A program made the position numbers and the translations under genes. The notes under the pieces were generated by a model. That model was not told the DNA's origin and did not search any database. It saw only the letters and a list, made by a program, of their open reading frames with translations. This document shows positions 42,265 through 50,525 of a DNA stretch of 63,880 bases, piece by piece. Origin of the DNA: Methanocellales archaeon (GTDB lineage: Archaea > Halobacteriota > UBA148 > JAUWXC01); NCBI GenBank assembly GCA_030018435.1, contig JASEEY010000006.1:1-63880 (forward strand), given 5' to 3'. The first letter of the stretch is position 1; each line of letters opens with the position of its first letter.

Positions 42265-43194
42265 ATGCAATCCGTGCTCAAAACAGCGAAACAAATCAAG
42301 ACTATGGAGATAAGAGGCGCTGGTGCGATCGCAAGAGCTGCTGCATCTGCTCTAAAAGAGCATGCTCTCTCGACTAAAACCGACTCGCTGAGCGAGTTTA
42401 ATGAAGAGATGAAAAAAGCGGCGCAAACCTTGCTAAAGACCAGGCCGACGGCAGTATCGCTACCAAACGCGATCAGATTTGTGATGTGCTATCAGGGCGA
42501 TACAATAGAAAAAGCGAGAGAATCTATAGTTAGTTTAGCAGACGAATTCATCAAGCGCTCAGAAAAAGCGGTGGAACAAATCGGCAAGATCGGGGCAAAG
42601 CGAATTCGAGATGGCGACCTAATCATGACTCACTGCCATTCATCAGCGGTTGTTTCTATTATAATCACGGCCCTCAAACAGGGAAAAAATATCGGGGTCA
42701 TCGCAACCGAATCCCGTCCAATGATGCAGGGTCACATCACAGCTCAACAGCTAAGCGATGCAGGCATACCCACAACGCTCATCATCGATTCTGCAATGCG
42801 ATATTATATGCAGGATGTGAATTTGGCGATTGTAGGAGCAGATGCGATTGGCGTGAATGGTTGCCTTGTGAACAAAATCGGCACATCTCAACTCGCCTTA
42901 GCGGCCCATGAAGCGAGGGTGAATTTGCTCGTAGCGGCCGAGACCTTTAAATTCTCTCCGAGGACGATTTTTGGCGAACTAATCGAGATCGAAGAAAGGT
43001 CGCCAGATGAGGTTTTGAGTGCGCAGAAGAGAAAATCGCTGAAGAAAGTGACGGTGCACAACCCTGCATTTGATGTAACGCCACCAGAGTACATAGACCT
43101 CATATGTACAGAGGTGGGCGCGATACCCCCCGAGATGGCATATATCATCATTAGGGACTACTTAGGCTGGGAACTGGAAGAACTCGGAATTTAA
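42265..43194 (+). CDS. Ribose 1,5-bisphosphate isomerase-like protein (eIF2B family)
   Basis: 309 residues from the ATG at 42265; a longer frame would run through the ftsZ promoter and start. Family features: the catalytic Cys in MTHCHSSAVVS, VIATESRPMMQG, and the Asp in VGADAIGVNGCLVNKIGT. In archaea with type III RuBisCO this enzyme converts ribose 1,5-bisphosphate to ribulose 1,5-bisphosphate in AMP salvage. A RuBisCO gene is not in the window; an eIF2B-alpha-like role is the alternative. Confidence 0.8.
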   Translation: MQSVLKTAKQIKTMEIRGAGAIARAAASALKEHALSTKTDSLSEFNEEMKKAAQTLLKTRPTAVSLPNAIRFVMCYQGDTIEKARESIVSLADEFIKRSEKAVEQIGKIGAKRIRDGDLIMTHCHSSAVVSIIITALKQGKNIGVIATESRPMMQGHITAQQLSDAGIPTTLIIDSAMRYYMQDVNLAIVGADAIGVNGCLVNKIGTSQLALAAHEARVNLLVAAETFKFSPRTIFGELIEIEERSPDEVLSAQKRKSLKKVTVHNPAFDVTPPEYIDLICTEVGAIPPEMAYIIIRDYLGWELEELGI

Positions 43195-43607
43195 TCGACG
43201 CGTTTTAGAGTGCGTCTTACAACATCGCTGTTAGAGATAAATCCCACCAATCTATCATTTTTCACAACTGGCAGCGTTCTAATATGCTGTTCTAGCATGA
43301 TCTTTACAGCATCTCCGATGTACACATCGGGACTGATGGTTGATGGTGGAGTGGTCATTATATCACTTATATGACTGGCTAAAACGTCGCCTAACTTTTC
43401 TCGCCCCAAAATCTTAAGAATATCCGTTTTGGTCACCATGCCTACCAATTTTTCACCAGAAAGCACGGGAAACCCATGATAATCGTACTTTCGGAAATGC
43501 TTTACCAGCTCTTCTATGCTGGCATCTTTGTCGATGGCTATAACCTTCTTGGTCATGACTTGCTCTACCTTGAGCTTAGGCAGCACGTATCTTTCGACCA
43601 TTCCCAC
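43191..43607 (-). CDS. CBS-domain pair protein
   Basis: 138 residues with two CBS domains: VEQVMTKKVIAIDKDASIEE to GMVTKTDILKILG, and ISDIMTTPPSTISPDVYIGD to GFISNSDVVRRTL. Nucleotide-sensing role inferred. It overlaps the isomerase gene by four bases at its 3' end and is not in the same operon. Distinct from the CBS protein at 23.6 kb. Confidence 0.88.
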   Translation of the reverse strand: MGMVERYVLPKLKVEQVMTKKVIAIDKDASIEELVKHFRKYDYHGFPVLSGEKLVGMVTKTDILKILGREKLGDVLASHISDIMTTPPSTISPDVYIGDAVKIMLEQHIRTLPVVKNDRLVGFISNSDVVRRTLKRVD

Positions 43608-43663
43608 CTCTTAGTATTGAGAAACTCTCTTGAACGTTAATATGAACCTATCGAATTGTAGCG

Positions 43664-44863
43664 TCATGCATGTTTACCGACCTCTCCCGCTTTAACAACG
43701 GCAAATTTTGTTGATATAGGTCCAATGACTTGAAATATTAAAGTGGTGGCGGCTATGACATTGATGGCTAAAAGCCCTAGCTGATATCCTTCTACACCAT
43801 ACGCTTGGAATTCGTGCCAGGCTTGGACAGCCAAACCGATGGCAACACCTGCTTGCGAGAAAAGACAGAATCCGAGATATTTGGCAACTGCCTCTTCGGC
43901 ACTGGAAACGCGTGCACCCAAGAACGAGCCGATGCTTTTTCCAGTTACCCTAAATAAAATGTAAGTGAGCCCTAATATTCCCATGGCAGGCAGCAGATCA
44001 ACCCGTAGCCTCGCTCCTATCAGAACGAAAAAGAGGACGTAGATCGGAGGACTAACGCTCGATACTACATCAAAGGCTCGTCTATCCGTAAGAGGCAGAT
44101 TGATGAGCGTCATCCCCATGGCCATGTTGGCTAAAATCAACGAGAAGTGGAACATGTTAGCCAATCCGGTACAAATCAGTATGCTGCCTAAAGACAATAT
44201 TAACAGTTCATTTCTATCGTGTGTTCGCCTCGTTACATATCCGAGTACCATCCCCATTAACATGCCCAACAAGATAGACCCACCAATCTCCATCAAAGGT
44301 GTGCTCATGATGGTGATGAAAGAAATTTGTTCGTATCCGCTGATGGAAATCTTGGCGAATGCAGATGCAAACGCATAAATGATGATGGCAATGGCATCAT
44401 CCAAAGCCACCACTGCAAATACCGTAGACGTAAGAGGTCCTGCAGTCTTGTATTCTCTCAGAACGTCCACCGTGGCCGCAGGTGCGGTAGCGCAGGCCAG
44501 GGCACCGAATATTAAGGCTATATACAATTTGCGTGTCAATAACAAAACGGCTAATGTGACCCATGTAAATGCACCAAAGGCCTCCAAAAAGGTGATATAA
44601 CTGACGCTTCTCCCTAACTTCTTCAAGACATCTAAGGAGAGCTCCCCGCCTATATCAAATCCGATTAATGCTAAGGCCAAATAGTTGACCACATCCAGTT
44701 TGTCCACTAAATCTGGCTGGAATATGCCCAGAACCGAAGCCCCTAAAATGACGCCTATCAGAATGTACCCAACCACCAGCGGAGATCCCAATTTTTTGCC
44801 AGACTTCCCGCCGCTTAATCCAAGAAGTATTGCCAGCCCTAAAAGCAACAAAACGTCCATCAT
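43664..44863 (-). CDS. Sodium/proton antiporter, CPA2 family
   Basis: 399 residues, about twelve to thirteen helices. The ion-binding segments ACATAPAATVDVLREYK and TVFAVVALDDAIAIIIYA contain the paired Asp of the CPA2 NapA/KefB type (ALDDA). The N-terminus has GGKSGKKLGSPLVVGYILIG. No C-terminal TrkA-N regulatory domain. Works with the CPA1 protein at 28.7 kb in sodium or pH control, by inference. Confidence 0.85.
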   Translation of the reverse strand: MMDVLLLLGLAILLGLSGGKSGKKLGSPLVVGYILIGVILGASVLGIFQPDLVDKLDVVNYLALALIGFDIGGELSLDVLKKLGRSVSYITFLEAFGAFTWVTLAVLLLTRKLYIALIFGALACATAPAATVDVLREYKTAGPLTSTVFAVVALDDAIAIIIYAFASAFAKISISGYEQISFITIMSTPLMEIGGSILLGMLMGMVLGYVTRRTHDRNELLILSLGSILICTGLANMFHFSLILANMAMGMTLINLPLTDRRAFDVVSSVSPPIYVLFFVLIGARLRVDLLPAMGILGLTYILFRVTGKSIGSFLGARVSSAEEAVAKYLGFCLFSQAGVAIGLAVQAWHEFQAYGVEGYQLGLLAINVIAATTLIFQVIGPISTKFAVVKAGEVGKHA

Positions 44864-44941
44864 GTTTTACGCTAGACGTATTGTCGAACAAGTCTTAAAA
44901 AGCTTTTTAAGGTTTGAATGTAAACCAGTGGTTGAGATACT

Positions 44942-45415
44942 ATGGCTAACAAGTATCAGAAGTTTAAAATGCTCGATAAACAGCAATATGCTGAAGTAAC
45001 CCGTTTCTTGAAGAAGTGCACCCATCTAACAGCGAGGGAGTGGGCGATTGCGCGCTTATGCGCAGACCACCGAAGTGCAACGAATCATGCCGAGATGACG
45101 TGGATTGGTGCTCATCTGCCAGAGCTAGTGCCGTTTATGAACGAGCCGTATTCACGCCAGGCGGTTGCTGCTGCACATGCGATGTTCAAAGACAAAGTCC
45201 TCAGATCTGGCACTACATTCTTCTATGCGTATTATTCCGGGTTAATCTCCATGGAAGACACCGTCGACATGATTCACCAAATCGCGGAAAACATAGGACA
45301 TCTTCTCAGCGCAGGGGAGGGAAAGACACCAAAAGGAGACGTAGACGCCGAGGTTCAACGAAAGGTTGCGGAGGTGCTGCGGCAAATTACTCACAATTTG
45401 CAGAATCGCGATTGA
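44942..45415 (+). CDS. DUF5806-family protein
   Basis: 157 residues. The stretch YAEVTRFLKKCTHLTAREWA followed by IARLCADHR, and LPELVPFMNEPYSRQAV, are the family hallmarks known from haloarchaea and methanogens. Function unknown; the conserved HLTAREWA and the helical character suggest nucleic-acid or protein binding. GAGATAC precedes the ATG. A structured region follows its stop. Confidence 0.8.
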   Translation: MANKYQKFKMLDKQQYAEVTRFLKKCTHLTAREWAIARLCADHRSATNHAEMTWIGAHLPELVPFMNEPYSRQAVAAAHAMFKDKVLRSGTTFFYAYYSGLISMEDTVDMIHQIAENIGHLLSAGEGKTPKGDVDAEVQRKVAEVLRQITHNLQNRD

Positions 45416-45443
45416 TCGTCAAGTTCTACCGAGCGAGCGTATG

Positions 45444-45494
45444 AGCTGCAGATCGAAGATCTGGCAGCTGCCTGCGAATCTTTGATTCGAGGCA
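45444..45494. other. Twin back-to-back hairpins, possible structured RNA
   Basis: Two hairpins of the same design abut: AGCTGC-AGATC-gaa-GATCT-g-GCAGCT (45444-45469) and TGCCT-g-CGAATC-ttt-GATTCG-AGGCA (45469-45494), each 11 pairs with a one-base bulge and a three-base loop. Flanks CTAC (45426-45429) and GTAG (45504-45507) could pair to close a three-way junction. It lies just after the DUF5806 gene and 21 bases before the repeated element. Confidence 0.5.
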
Positions 45495-45514
45495 CGAGCG
45501 AATGTAGCACTTTT

Positions 45515-45622
45515 TGATCAACCTTCCCTTCTGCTTGCGCATGTTGAAATCCCTATGGGATTGCAACTCTCGCAGATGTTCCATCTGCGACAGAAGGAAG
45601 GTGTTTCTGCAAAGCAGGAACC
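45515..45622. repeat. Three-hairpin dispersed element, copy 2
   Basis: Same orientation and 105 of 108 bases identical to 22584-22691. Differences are at loop 1 (TAC to TAT) and loop 3 (TGAAG to CAAAG). It sits 23 bases from the 3' end of tRNA-Arg. A further small hairpin (ACCTTTT-tct-AAAAGGT) fills the gap to the tRNA. Confidence 0.75.
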
Positions 45623-45644
45623 ACCTTTTTCTAAAAGGTTGTGA

Positions 45645-45790
45645 CGGACGTGGCGGGATTTGAACCCGCGACCTACAGCTCTCTCCTTCGAACCTCTTCC
45701 TTTCTCTTGACCTTTTTCTTGGGGTTTCGAAAGGGGCAAAGCCCCTTCGGTTAGGAGGCTGCCGCCCTATCCAAACTAGGCCACACGCCC
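45645..45790 (-). tRNA. tRNA-Arg(CCT) with a 71-nt intron
   Basis: Acceptor GGGCGTG/CACGTCC with discriminator G, D arm GCC-TAGTTTGGATA-GGGC, anticodon stem GCAGC/GCTGT with loop CTCCTA-A (anticodon CCT), T arm GCGGG-TTCAAAT-CCCGC. Exons are 45752-45790 and 45645-45680. The intron 45681-45751 lies at the canonical site and begins with a strong hairpin (CGAAGGGGC-ttt-GCCCCTTTCG). Confidence 0.9.
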
Positions 45791-45942
45791 TTGAAGTATT
45801 GTTTACGATCTCATCTTTAATGTATTGATTGGTGTGACTAATAAATGATATGGCTGATAAATGATGATGACATGATGATGAGTCAATAGGTATTTAAGTA
45901 ACGAGCGATATTTTGATATATAATAAATGGAAGGAGGGTGTC

Positions 45943-46710
45943 ATGGCTAGGAAAAAGGAGAAACCCGCCGTAGAAAAACAGGAGAGAGTGCCCACTGGGG
46001 TACCGGGATTTGATGAGTTGTGCTATGGAGGGCTTATCAGAAACAGAACATACCTACTTACTGGAACATCTGGCGCTGGCAAAAGCATCTTCGCGTTGCA
46101 ATATTTGTATAATGGAGCTGTTAAATACAACGAACCAGGTATCTTCGTTGCCACAGAGGAGAGACCGAAGGAAATACGGCAGAATGCCCTGAACTTTGGA
46201 TGGAATCTGAAAGCGTTAGAGGACGAAAATAAGCTGGCGATGGTTGATGCCTGTGCCGCCAAGATTGGCATTCCTTCCAAGGAAAAGTACGTGGATGTCA
46301 GACCTCTTGACATACGCTCTATGATGGACCAGATCATCACAATACAAGAAAAAATCGACGCGAAAAGGGCGGTAGTGGATTCCTCCACATCGATTGGTTT
46401 TTACCTCCTGCGGGATCTGGGTAAAATAAGGCTGGAGCTACTCAGATTGAGCACTACGCTGGAAATCCTCGGGCTGACATCACTGCTAACCTGCGAAATC
46501 ATCGAGGAATCTGATATAAGCAGATTTGGCGTGGAGAATTTCGTGACCGAGGGTACTATTGCAATGTATTACAAGAGAAGTGAAAACGTACGAACCAGGA
46601 GCATAGAGATATACAAGATGAGAGGGACTGATCACAGCAATAAGATTCATCCGTTTGAAATCACCCCTGATGGAATAGTAGTTCATCCCAAGGAAGAGGT
46701 CTTTACTTAG
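45943..46710 (+). CDS. KaiC-like RecA-superfamily ATPase
   Basis: 255 residues from the ATG at 45943 (GGAGGGTG five bases upstream). Single KaiC domain: TGVPGFDELCYGGLIRNRTY, Walker A GTSGAGKS, EERPKEIRQNA with the catalytic Glu pair, Walker B AVVDSSTSI. Common in archaea as signalling or regulatory ATPases. Related to, but not fused with, the protein at 48836, which has lost the Walker lysine. Confidence 0.85.
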   Translation: MARKKEKPAVEKQERVPTGVPGFDELCYGGLIRNRTYLLTGTSGAGKSIFALQYLYNGAVKYNEPGIFVATEERPKEIRQNALNFGWNLKALEDENKLAMVDACAAKIGIPSKEKYVDVRPLDIRSMMDQIITIQEKIDAKRAVVDSSTSIGFYLLRDLGKIRLELLRLSTTLEILGLTSLLTCEIIEESDISRFGVENFVTEGTIAMYYKRSENVRTRSIEIYKMRGTDHSNKIHPFEITPDGIVVHPKEEVFT

Positions 46711-46841
46711 TCCGTATCGGTCTCATACCCACAGTTCGGGCATTTGAGTATGGGTCGTCTAGCATTGCGCTTATGGACATTTATCAGTTTATACTTCCAA
46801 AGGAACATTCTCGCGCCGCATTTCGGACATATTTTTTCCAT
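46707..46841 (-). CDS. Small zinc-ribbon protein, 44 residues
   Basis: Short gene found by reading the gap after the KaiC-like gene. It encodes MEKICPKCGARMFLWKYK and ends LKCPNCGYETDTD: two CPxCG pairs, a zinc ribbon of the TFIIS/RPB9 or FmdB size class. GAGGT lies seven bases before the ATG. It overlaps the KaiC-like gene by four bases at its 3' end and follows the PINA gene by five bases, so it is probably cotranscribed with PINA. Confidence 0.7.
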   Translation of the reverse strand: MEKICPKCGARMFLWKYKLINVHKRNARRPILKCPNCGYETDTD

Positions 46842-46846
46842 CTCAT

Positions 46847-48418
46847 CTACCTCTCTTGAACAGGGCAAACTTCGATGCAGATACCTAAAGCGCGTTCAAT
46901 TCTATCAATCGTCCTGCCGCCTTTACCCAAAACGCGAGGAATGTCACGCTGATTGAGGTAGACGATTGCTTTCGAGTCTGACATCATTACTACATCTATG
47001 GGTCCACGCACATGCCTGCTAATCTCCTTTTGGACTTCTTTTTCTGCCAGTTTCCATATTGGCTTGCTTGGTGCGCCAACTGGCATGACCACAACCTGCT
47101 CGCCGTATGAATAAACCTCATATTCCACCTGAGCGGTCTCAAAGTTAATCACATCTATAACCGGTCGTGATAGATCCTGCTCGATCATCCCAGATGGAAT
47201 CTTCACCGTAAATTCTACATTATACACCAAGGAGACTTCACCCTTGTCGATGAACACGATGGTGTCTACTATTTGTGGTATTACCCCCAACTCTATCCTG
47301 CCTATCAATCGCTGCAACGCATCTATTGCTCTATTGGCATGCACCACGCCCACCATTCCGACGCCTGCCAATCGCATATCTGCAAATACCTGGAAGTCAG
47401 AGGTCTTGCGCAACTCATCGTATACCGTATAATCCGGCCTGACCAAAAGGAGGATGTTGGCTGTACTTGCCATACTGCCTCCTAAGGGGGAATACTGTGT
47501 GATCGCATCTGATACCTGCAGATCTCTGGGGGACTCCATGGTTTTCACAACATACCCCTTCTCTTGCAGGAATTCTGCCACGCCGGTGGCAAAAGTGGAT
47601 TTCCCTGCACCAGGGGGGCCTGCGATGAGAATTCCTCTCTGCTTTTCGATCACTCTCGCTTTAAGCTCTTCACTGAGCCTGTAATCGTCCAAACTTACCT
47701 TTGCAATGGGGCGTACAGCCGTGATTTCGATTCCATCTGAGAACGGTGGGCGCACTATCGCAACTCTCACGGGGCCAAGTTGAACTACCGTCGCACCTTT
47801 TCTGTCGAATTCGATGAAGCCCTCTGGATCCCTCTTTGCCCTCTCCGTGATCTCGTGTGCCATATCATGCAATTCTCTTTCCGTGCAGGGTTCTTTCCTT
47901 ATTTTCACCAACCGCATTTTACCTACGCTACCTCTCTTCGCCATGGGATACGTGCCCTCTTTCAGATGCACGGACATCGTATCATCGGTGAAGAAGGAGG
48001 AGATGCGTAGCGGCTCCAACTTCTCCATTTCTGGATAAAGGTAAATGACCTCCAAGCCCTTTGCCTTGGCAACCTCTGACTGAACGATGTCGCTGGTTAC
48101 GAATACTGCATCATGTTGAGCAGCTACAGACCTGATTATGGAGTCGATCTCCCCTCCAGCGGCAAGTTTAATCTGCTCAAGCGTAGGGCGCTCGCCTACA
48201 TATTTCAACGAGATCTTTTTCTCCTTCGCCATCTTGTTCAGTTTTTTGAGCTCTTCTAGGCCATTAAAACCGATTTCGCGGCCCTGATTTGCCTGCGCCT
48301 CTAACTCCGATATGACTGCCTCTGGAATGATGATTTCAGCACCTTCGAACTCACCACTTTCTATCTTGGCGGTTATCCTACCATCTATGATGACGCTCGT
48401 ATCAGGGACGAGTTTCAT
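46847..48418 (-). CDS. PINA: PIN domain, PilT-type ATPase and KH domain
   Basis: About 523 residues from the ATG at 48418. PIN domain (LVPDTSVIIDGRI, with acidic residues to 150), then a PilT/VirB11-like ATPase (Walker A AGPPGAGKST, Walker B-like PDYTVYDELRKTSDF), and a C-terminal KH segment (IPRVLGKGGRTIDRIERAL). In Sulfolobales PINA acts as a Holliday-junction branch-migration ATPase. It overlaps hisI by 17 bases. Confidence 0.9.
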   Translation of the reverse strand: MKLVPDTSVIIDGRITAKIESGEFEGAEIIIPEAVISELEAQANQGREIGFNGLEELKKLNKMAKEKKISLKYVGERPTLEQIKLAAGGEIDSIIRSVAAQHDAVFVTSDIVQSEVAKAKGLEVIYLYPEMEKLEPLRISSFFTDDTMSVHLKEGTYPMAKRGSVGKMRLVKIRKEPCTERELHDMAHEITERAKRDPEGFIEFDRKGATVVQLGPVRVAIVRPPFSDGIEITAVRPIAKVSLDDYRLSEELKARVIEKQRGILIAGPPGAGKSTFATGVAEFLQEKGYVVKTMESPRDLQVSDAITQYSPLGGSMASTANILLLVRPDYTVYDELRKTSDFQVFADMRLAGVGMVGVVHANRAIDALQRLIGRIELGVIPQIVDTIVFIDKGEVSLVYNVEFTVKIPSGMIEQDLSRPVIDVINFETAQVEYEVYSYGEQVVVMPVGAPSKPIWKLAEKEVQKEISRHVRGPIDVVMMSDSKAIVYLNQRDIPRVLGKGGRTIDRIERALGICIEVCPVQER

Positions 48419-48776
48419 GCCCATACACCTTCTCCGGCTCGAACACCTTGTCGGCGAGAATTTTTCCATCTACGTCCCTATAGAAACAGGACTTGTATCC
48501 CATATGGCATGCGCCCCTGATCTGCTTCACCTTCAGGAGGATGGCATCACCATCGCAGTCTACCCTAATCTCGTGTACAATTTGCTCGTTGCCAGAAACT
48601 TCGCCCTTTTTCCAGATGCGCTCTTTGTTCGTGCTCCAGTAGTGTGCCCGCTTGGTCTCAAGAGTTTTTTTGAGGGCACCCAAGTTCATGTGAGCGAGCA
48701 TCAGCACCTCGCCCGTTTGATAATCCTGTGCGATAGCATGGATCAATCCGTTTTTGAAATTCAACTCTCGTAGCAT
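48402..48776 (-). CDS. hisI: Phosphoribosyl-AMP cyclohydrolase
   Basis: 124 residues from the ATG at 48776. Metal site VDCDGDAILLKVKQ, IRGACHMGYKSCFYR and MLAHMNLGALKKTLET match HisI. It opens the purine ring in histidine synthesis (third step). Stand-alone, not fused to HisE, the normal state in archaea. Confidence 0.93.
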   Translation of the reverse strand: MLRELNFKNGLIHAIAQDYQTGEVLMLAHMNLGALKKTLETKRAHYWSTNKERIWKKGEVSGNEQIVHEIRVDCDGDAILLKVKQIRGACHMGYKSCFYRDVDGKILADKVFEPEKVYGHETRP

Positions 48777-48835
48777 GGAAATCCCTAATTCTATATAGTA
48801 TAATGACATTAAAACGTTTGTAAGGCTTGGTAGCA

Positions 48836-49597
48836 ATGGAATTTGGTCTCAAAGCCAAGGAGAAACTGGTCACGACGGGCGTAAGAAGTCTAGATGCCCA
48901 GCTGGGCGGGGGGACCTTACCCGGGACGACGTTATTATTATTGGGTGACCCTGGAATTGGTTCTGAGGTGTTTGCACATCAGTTCATTTCTGGTGGTTTG
49001 GAGAATGGCGAACGTGCATTCTACTTTTCTACAGATCATCCCATAAATGAACTTAGAGATAACATGCATAGATTGGGAATTGATGCTGAGAAGTACGAGA
49101 AAAAGAAGAAGTTGCTCTTCATCGACGCGTATACGCCCAGGTTCATCAGCATACTTCCGCCAGAGTTGAGTAAGGAAATATCAGACAAGGAGCTCTTGCA
49201 GAAGGGTGTCGACTCACTCAACCAACTAAAAATGGCGATAGAGGCGGATTATGGAAGGAAATACAGGGGCGTGATCGACTCGCTTTCATTCTTCTTGAGG
49301 AGTTATGATGTAAAAGACGTCAGCGATGCGATCGAGATCATGTCCTCGATCGGAAAGATGGCTGGTGGATCGCACCTACTCCTGATGACCAGGGGTATGC
49401 ATGATGTGGCGACGGAAAATGCCATGAAGCACATAGCAGATGGTGTCATCGAGATTTTTTTCAAGGAAAGAGGTAGCGAATTAGAGCGATTGCTCGTCGT
49501 TAGGAAGATGAGGGGCATGTTAACGCCAAATAAGATGATGTCCTTCACCATTGGTCCGAAGGGAATTGATTTAGAAGTGATGACCAGGGTTCTGTAG
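48836..49597 (+). CDS. KaiC-like protein with degenerate Walker A
   Basis: 253 residues. Overall KaiC fold (TGVRSLDAQLGGGTLPGTTL, IDSLSFFLRSYD as Walker B region), but the P-loop reads GDPGIGSEVF: the Lys and Ser/Thr of GKT/S are replaced by Ser-Glu. ATP binding is therefore unlikely or altered. A TTG at 48827 is an alternative start. Divergent from hisI across about 60 bases. May pair with the active KaiC at 45.9 kb. Confidence 0.75.
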   Translation: MEFGLKAKEKLVTTGVRSLDAQLGGGTLPGTTLLLLGDPGIGSEVFAHQFISGGLENGERAFYFSTDHPINELRDNMHRLGIDAEKYEKKKKLLFIDAYTPRFISILPPELSKEISDKELLQKGVDSLNQLKMAIEADYGRKYRGVIDSLSFFLRSYDVKDVSDAIEIMSSIGKMAGGSHLLLMTRGMHDVATENAMKHIADGVIEIFFKERGSELERLLVVRKMRGMLTPNKMMSFTIGPKGIDLEVMTRVL

Positions 49598-50497
49598 TCA
49601 GCGTTTCTTGATTTCCCGTATCATTTCTTTATGGAATAGTGCGAGCAAGTCGCTCAGAAGGCCGAAGATGAACATCTGAACGCCCGTTATAATTAGCAAC
49701 GTGGAAAGAATCGTCAGTGGGATATGTTCTATTCCCTTGAACCAGTCCAGTACGACGTAGATTCCAATGGCGGCACCCAGTATCGTGAAAACGACTCCAA
49801 ACAGGCCGAAGTACAGCAAGGGGTTATGCGTCTTGGTGAGCTGATACATGGTATGCCCAATCTTTAAACCGTCTTTGATAGGGTTAAGCTTGGTGGTAGC
49901 CTTCTCATGCCTTGGCAGATATGTGACCGGTACCTCTACGATTTTCTGATCTTTCTTTATACCCTCTATGGTGATCTCTGCCTCGGTCTCGAATCCAGTC
50001 CTGTTCAGCTCTAATTCTTTAATGGACTTTCTGCTAAAAGCCCTGTATCCCGATAAAACATCCGTAATCCAGGCGCCATATGCAAGACCGAACATCTTGC
50101 TCAGAATTTTATTGCCGAGTAGGTTTAATGCGGTAAATGCCCCTCTCTGGTGTGATGCAAACCTGTTGCCGATGACGTGGTCGGCTTTGCCTTTTTCTAT
50201 TGGCTCAAGCAGTATATTGACCTCCTCCGGAAGATACGTCCCGTCGCCGTCAATTATGACGATGACATCTTTACCGATCATGTCAAAAGCCTGCTGAAGC
50301 GCATGACCTTTTCCTTTACCATCCTGAATGACGACCTTGGCGCCTGCATCTTCCGCCATCTTGACCGTGCCATCGGTGCTATGTCCGTCAATGACCAGAA
50401 TATTAGAAAATCCCATGGACTTGAATTTGTGGACTATATCACCTATGGTGGGCGCCTCGTTCAACGTTGGAATTAGAATGCAGACGTTATCTTTCAT
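49598..50497 (-). CDS. Family 2 glycosyltransferase, AglJ-like
   Basis: About 299 residues from the ATG at 50497. GT-A fold: ILIPTLNEAPTIGDIVHKF, DGHSTDGTV, and the metal-binding IIDGDGTYLPEE; C-terminal two membrane helices (about 225-250, 262-285). Haloarchaeal AglJ adds the first sugar to dolichol phosphate for N-glycosylation. Next to aglB with 28 bases between, supporting this role. Confidence 0.85.
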   Translation of the reverse strand: MKDNVCILIPTLNEAPTIGDIVHKFKSMGFSNILVIDGHSTDGTVKMAEDAGAKVVIQDGKGKGHALQQAFDMIGKDVIVIIDGDGTYLPEEVNILLEPIEKGKADHVIGNRFASHQRGAFTALNLLGNKILSKMFGLAYGAWITDVLSGYRAFSRKSIKELELNRTGFETEAEITIEGIKKDQKIVEVPVTYLPRHEKATTKLNPIKDGLKIGHTMYQLTKTHNPLLYFGLFGVVFTILGAAIGIYVVLDWFKGIEHIPLTILSTLLIITGVQMFIFGLLSDLLALFHKEMIREIKKR

Positions 50498-50525
50498 TTC
50501 CCATACAACACCTTTTCTGATACCT

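Noticed and set aside
22584-45622. CRISPR array formed by the two repeated elements
   Set aside because: Only two copies, 23 kb apart, no spacers and no cas genes; internal hairpins do not look like CRISPR repeats.
45623-45641. ACCTTTT-tct-AAAAGGT hairpin as tRNA-Arg terminator
   Set aside because: Archaeal termination normally needs only a T run; the hairpin lies in a cluster of other hairpins and its role cannot be told.
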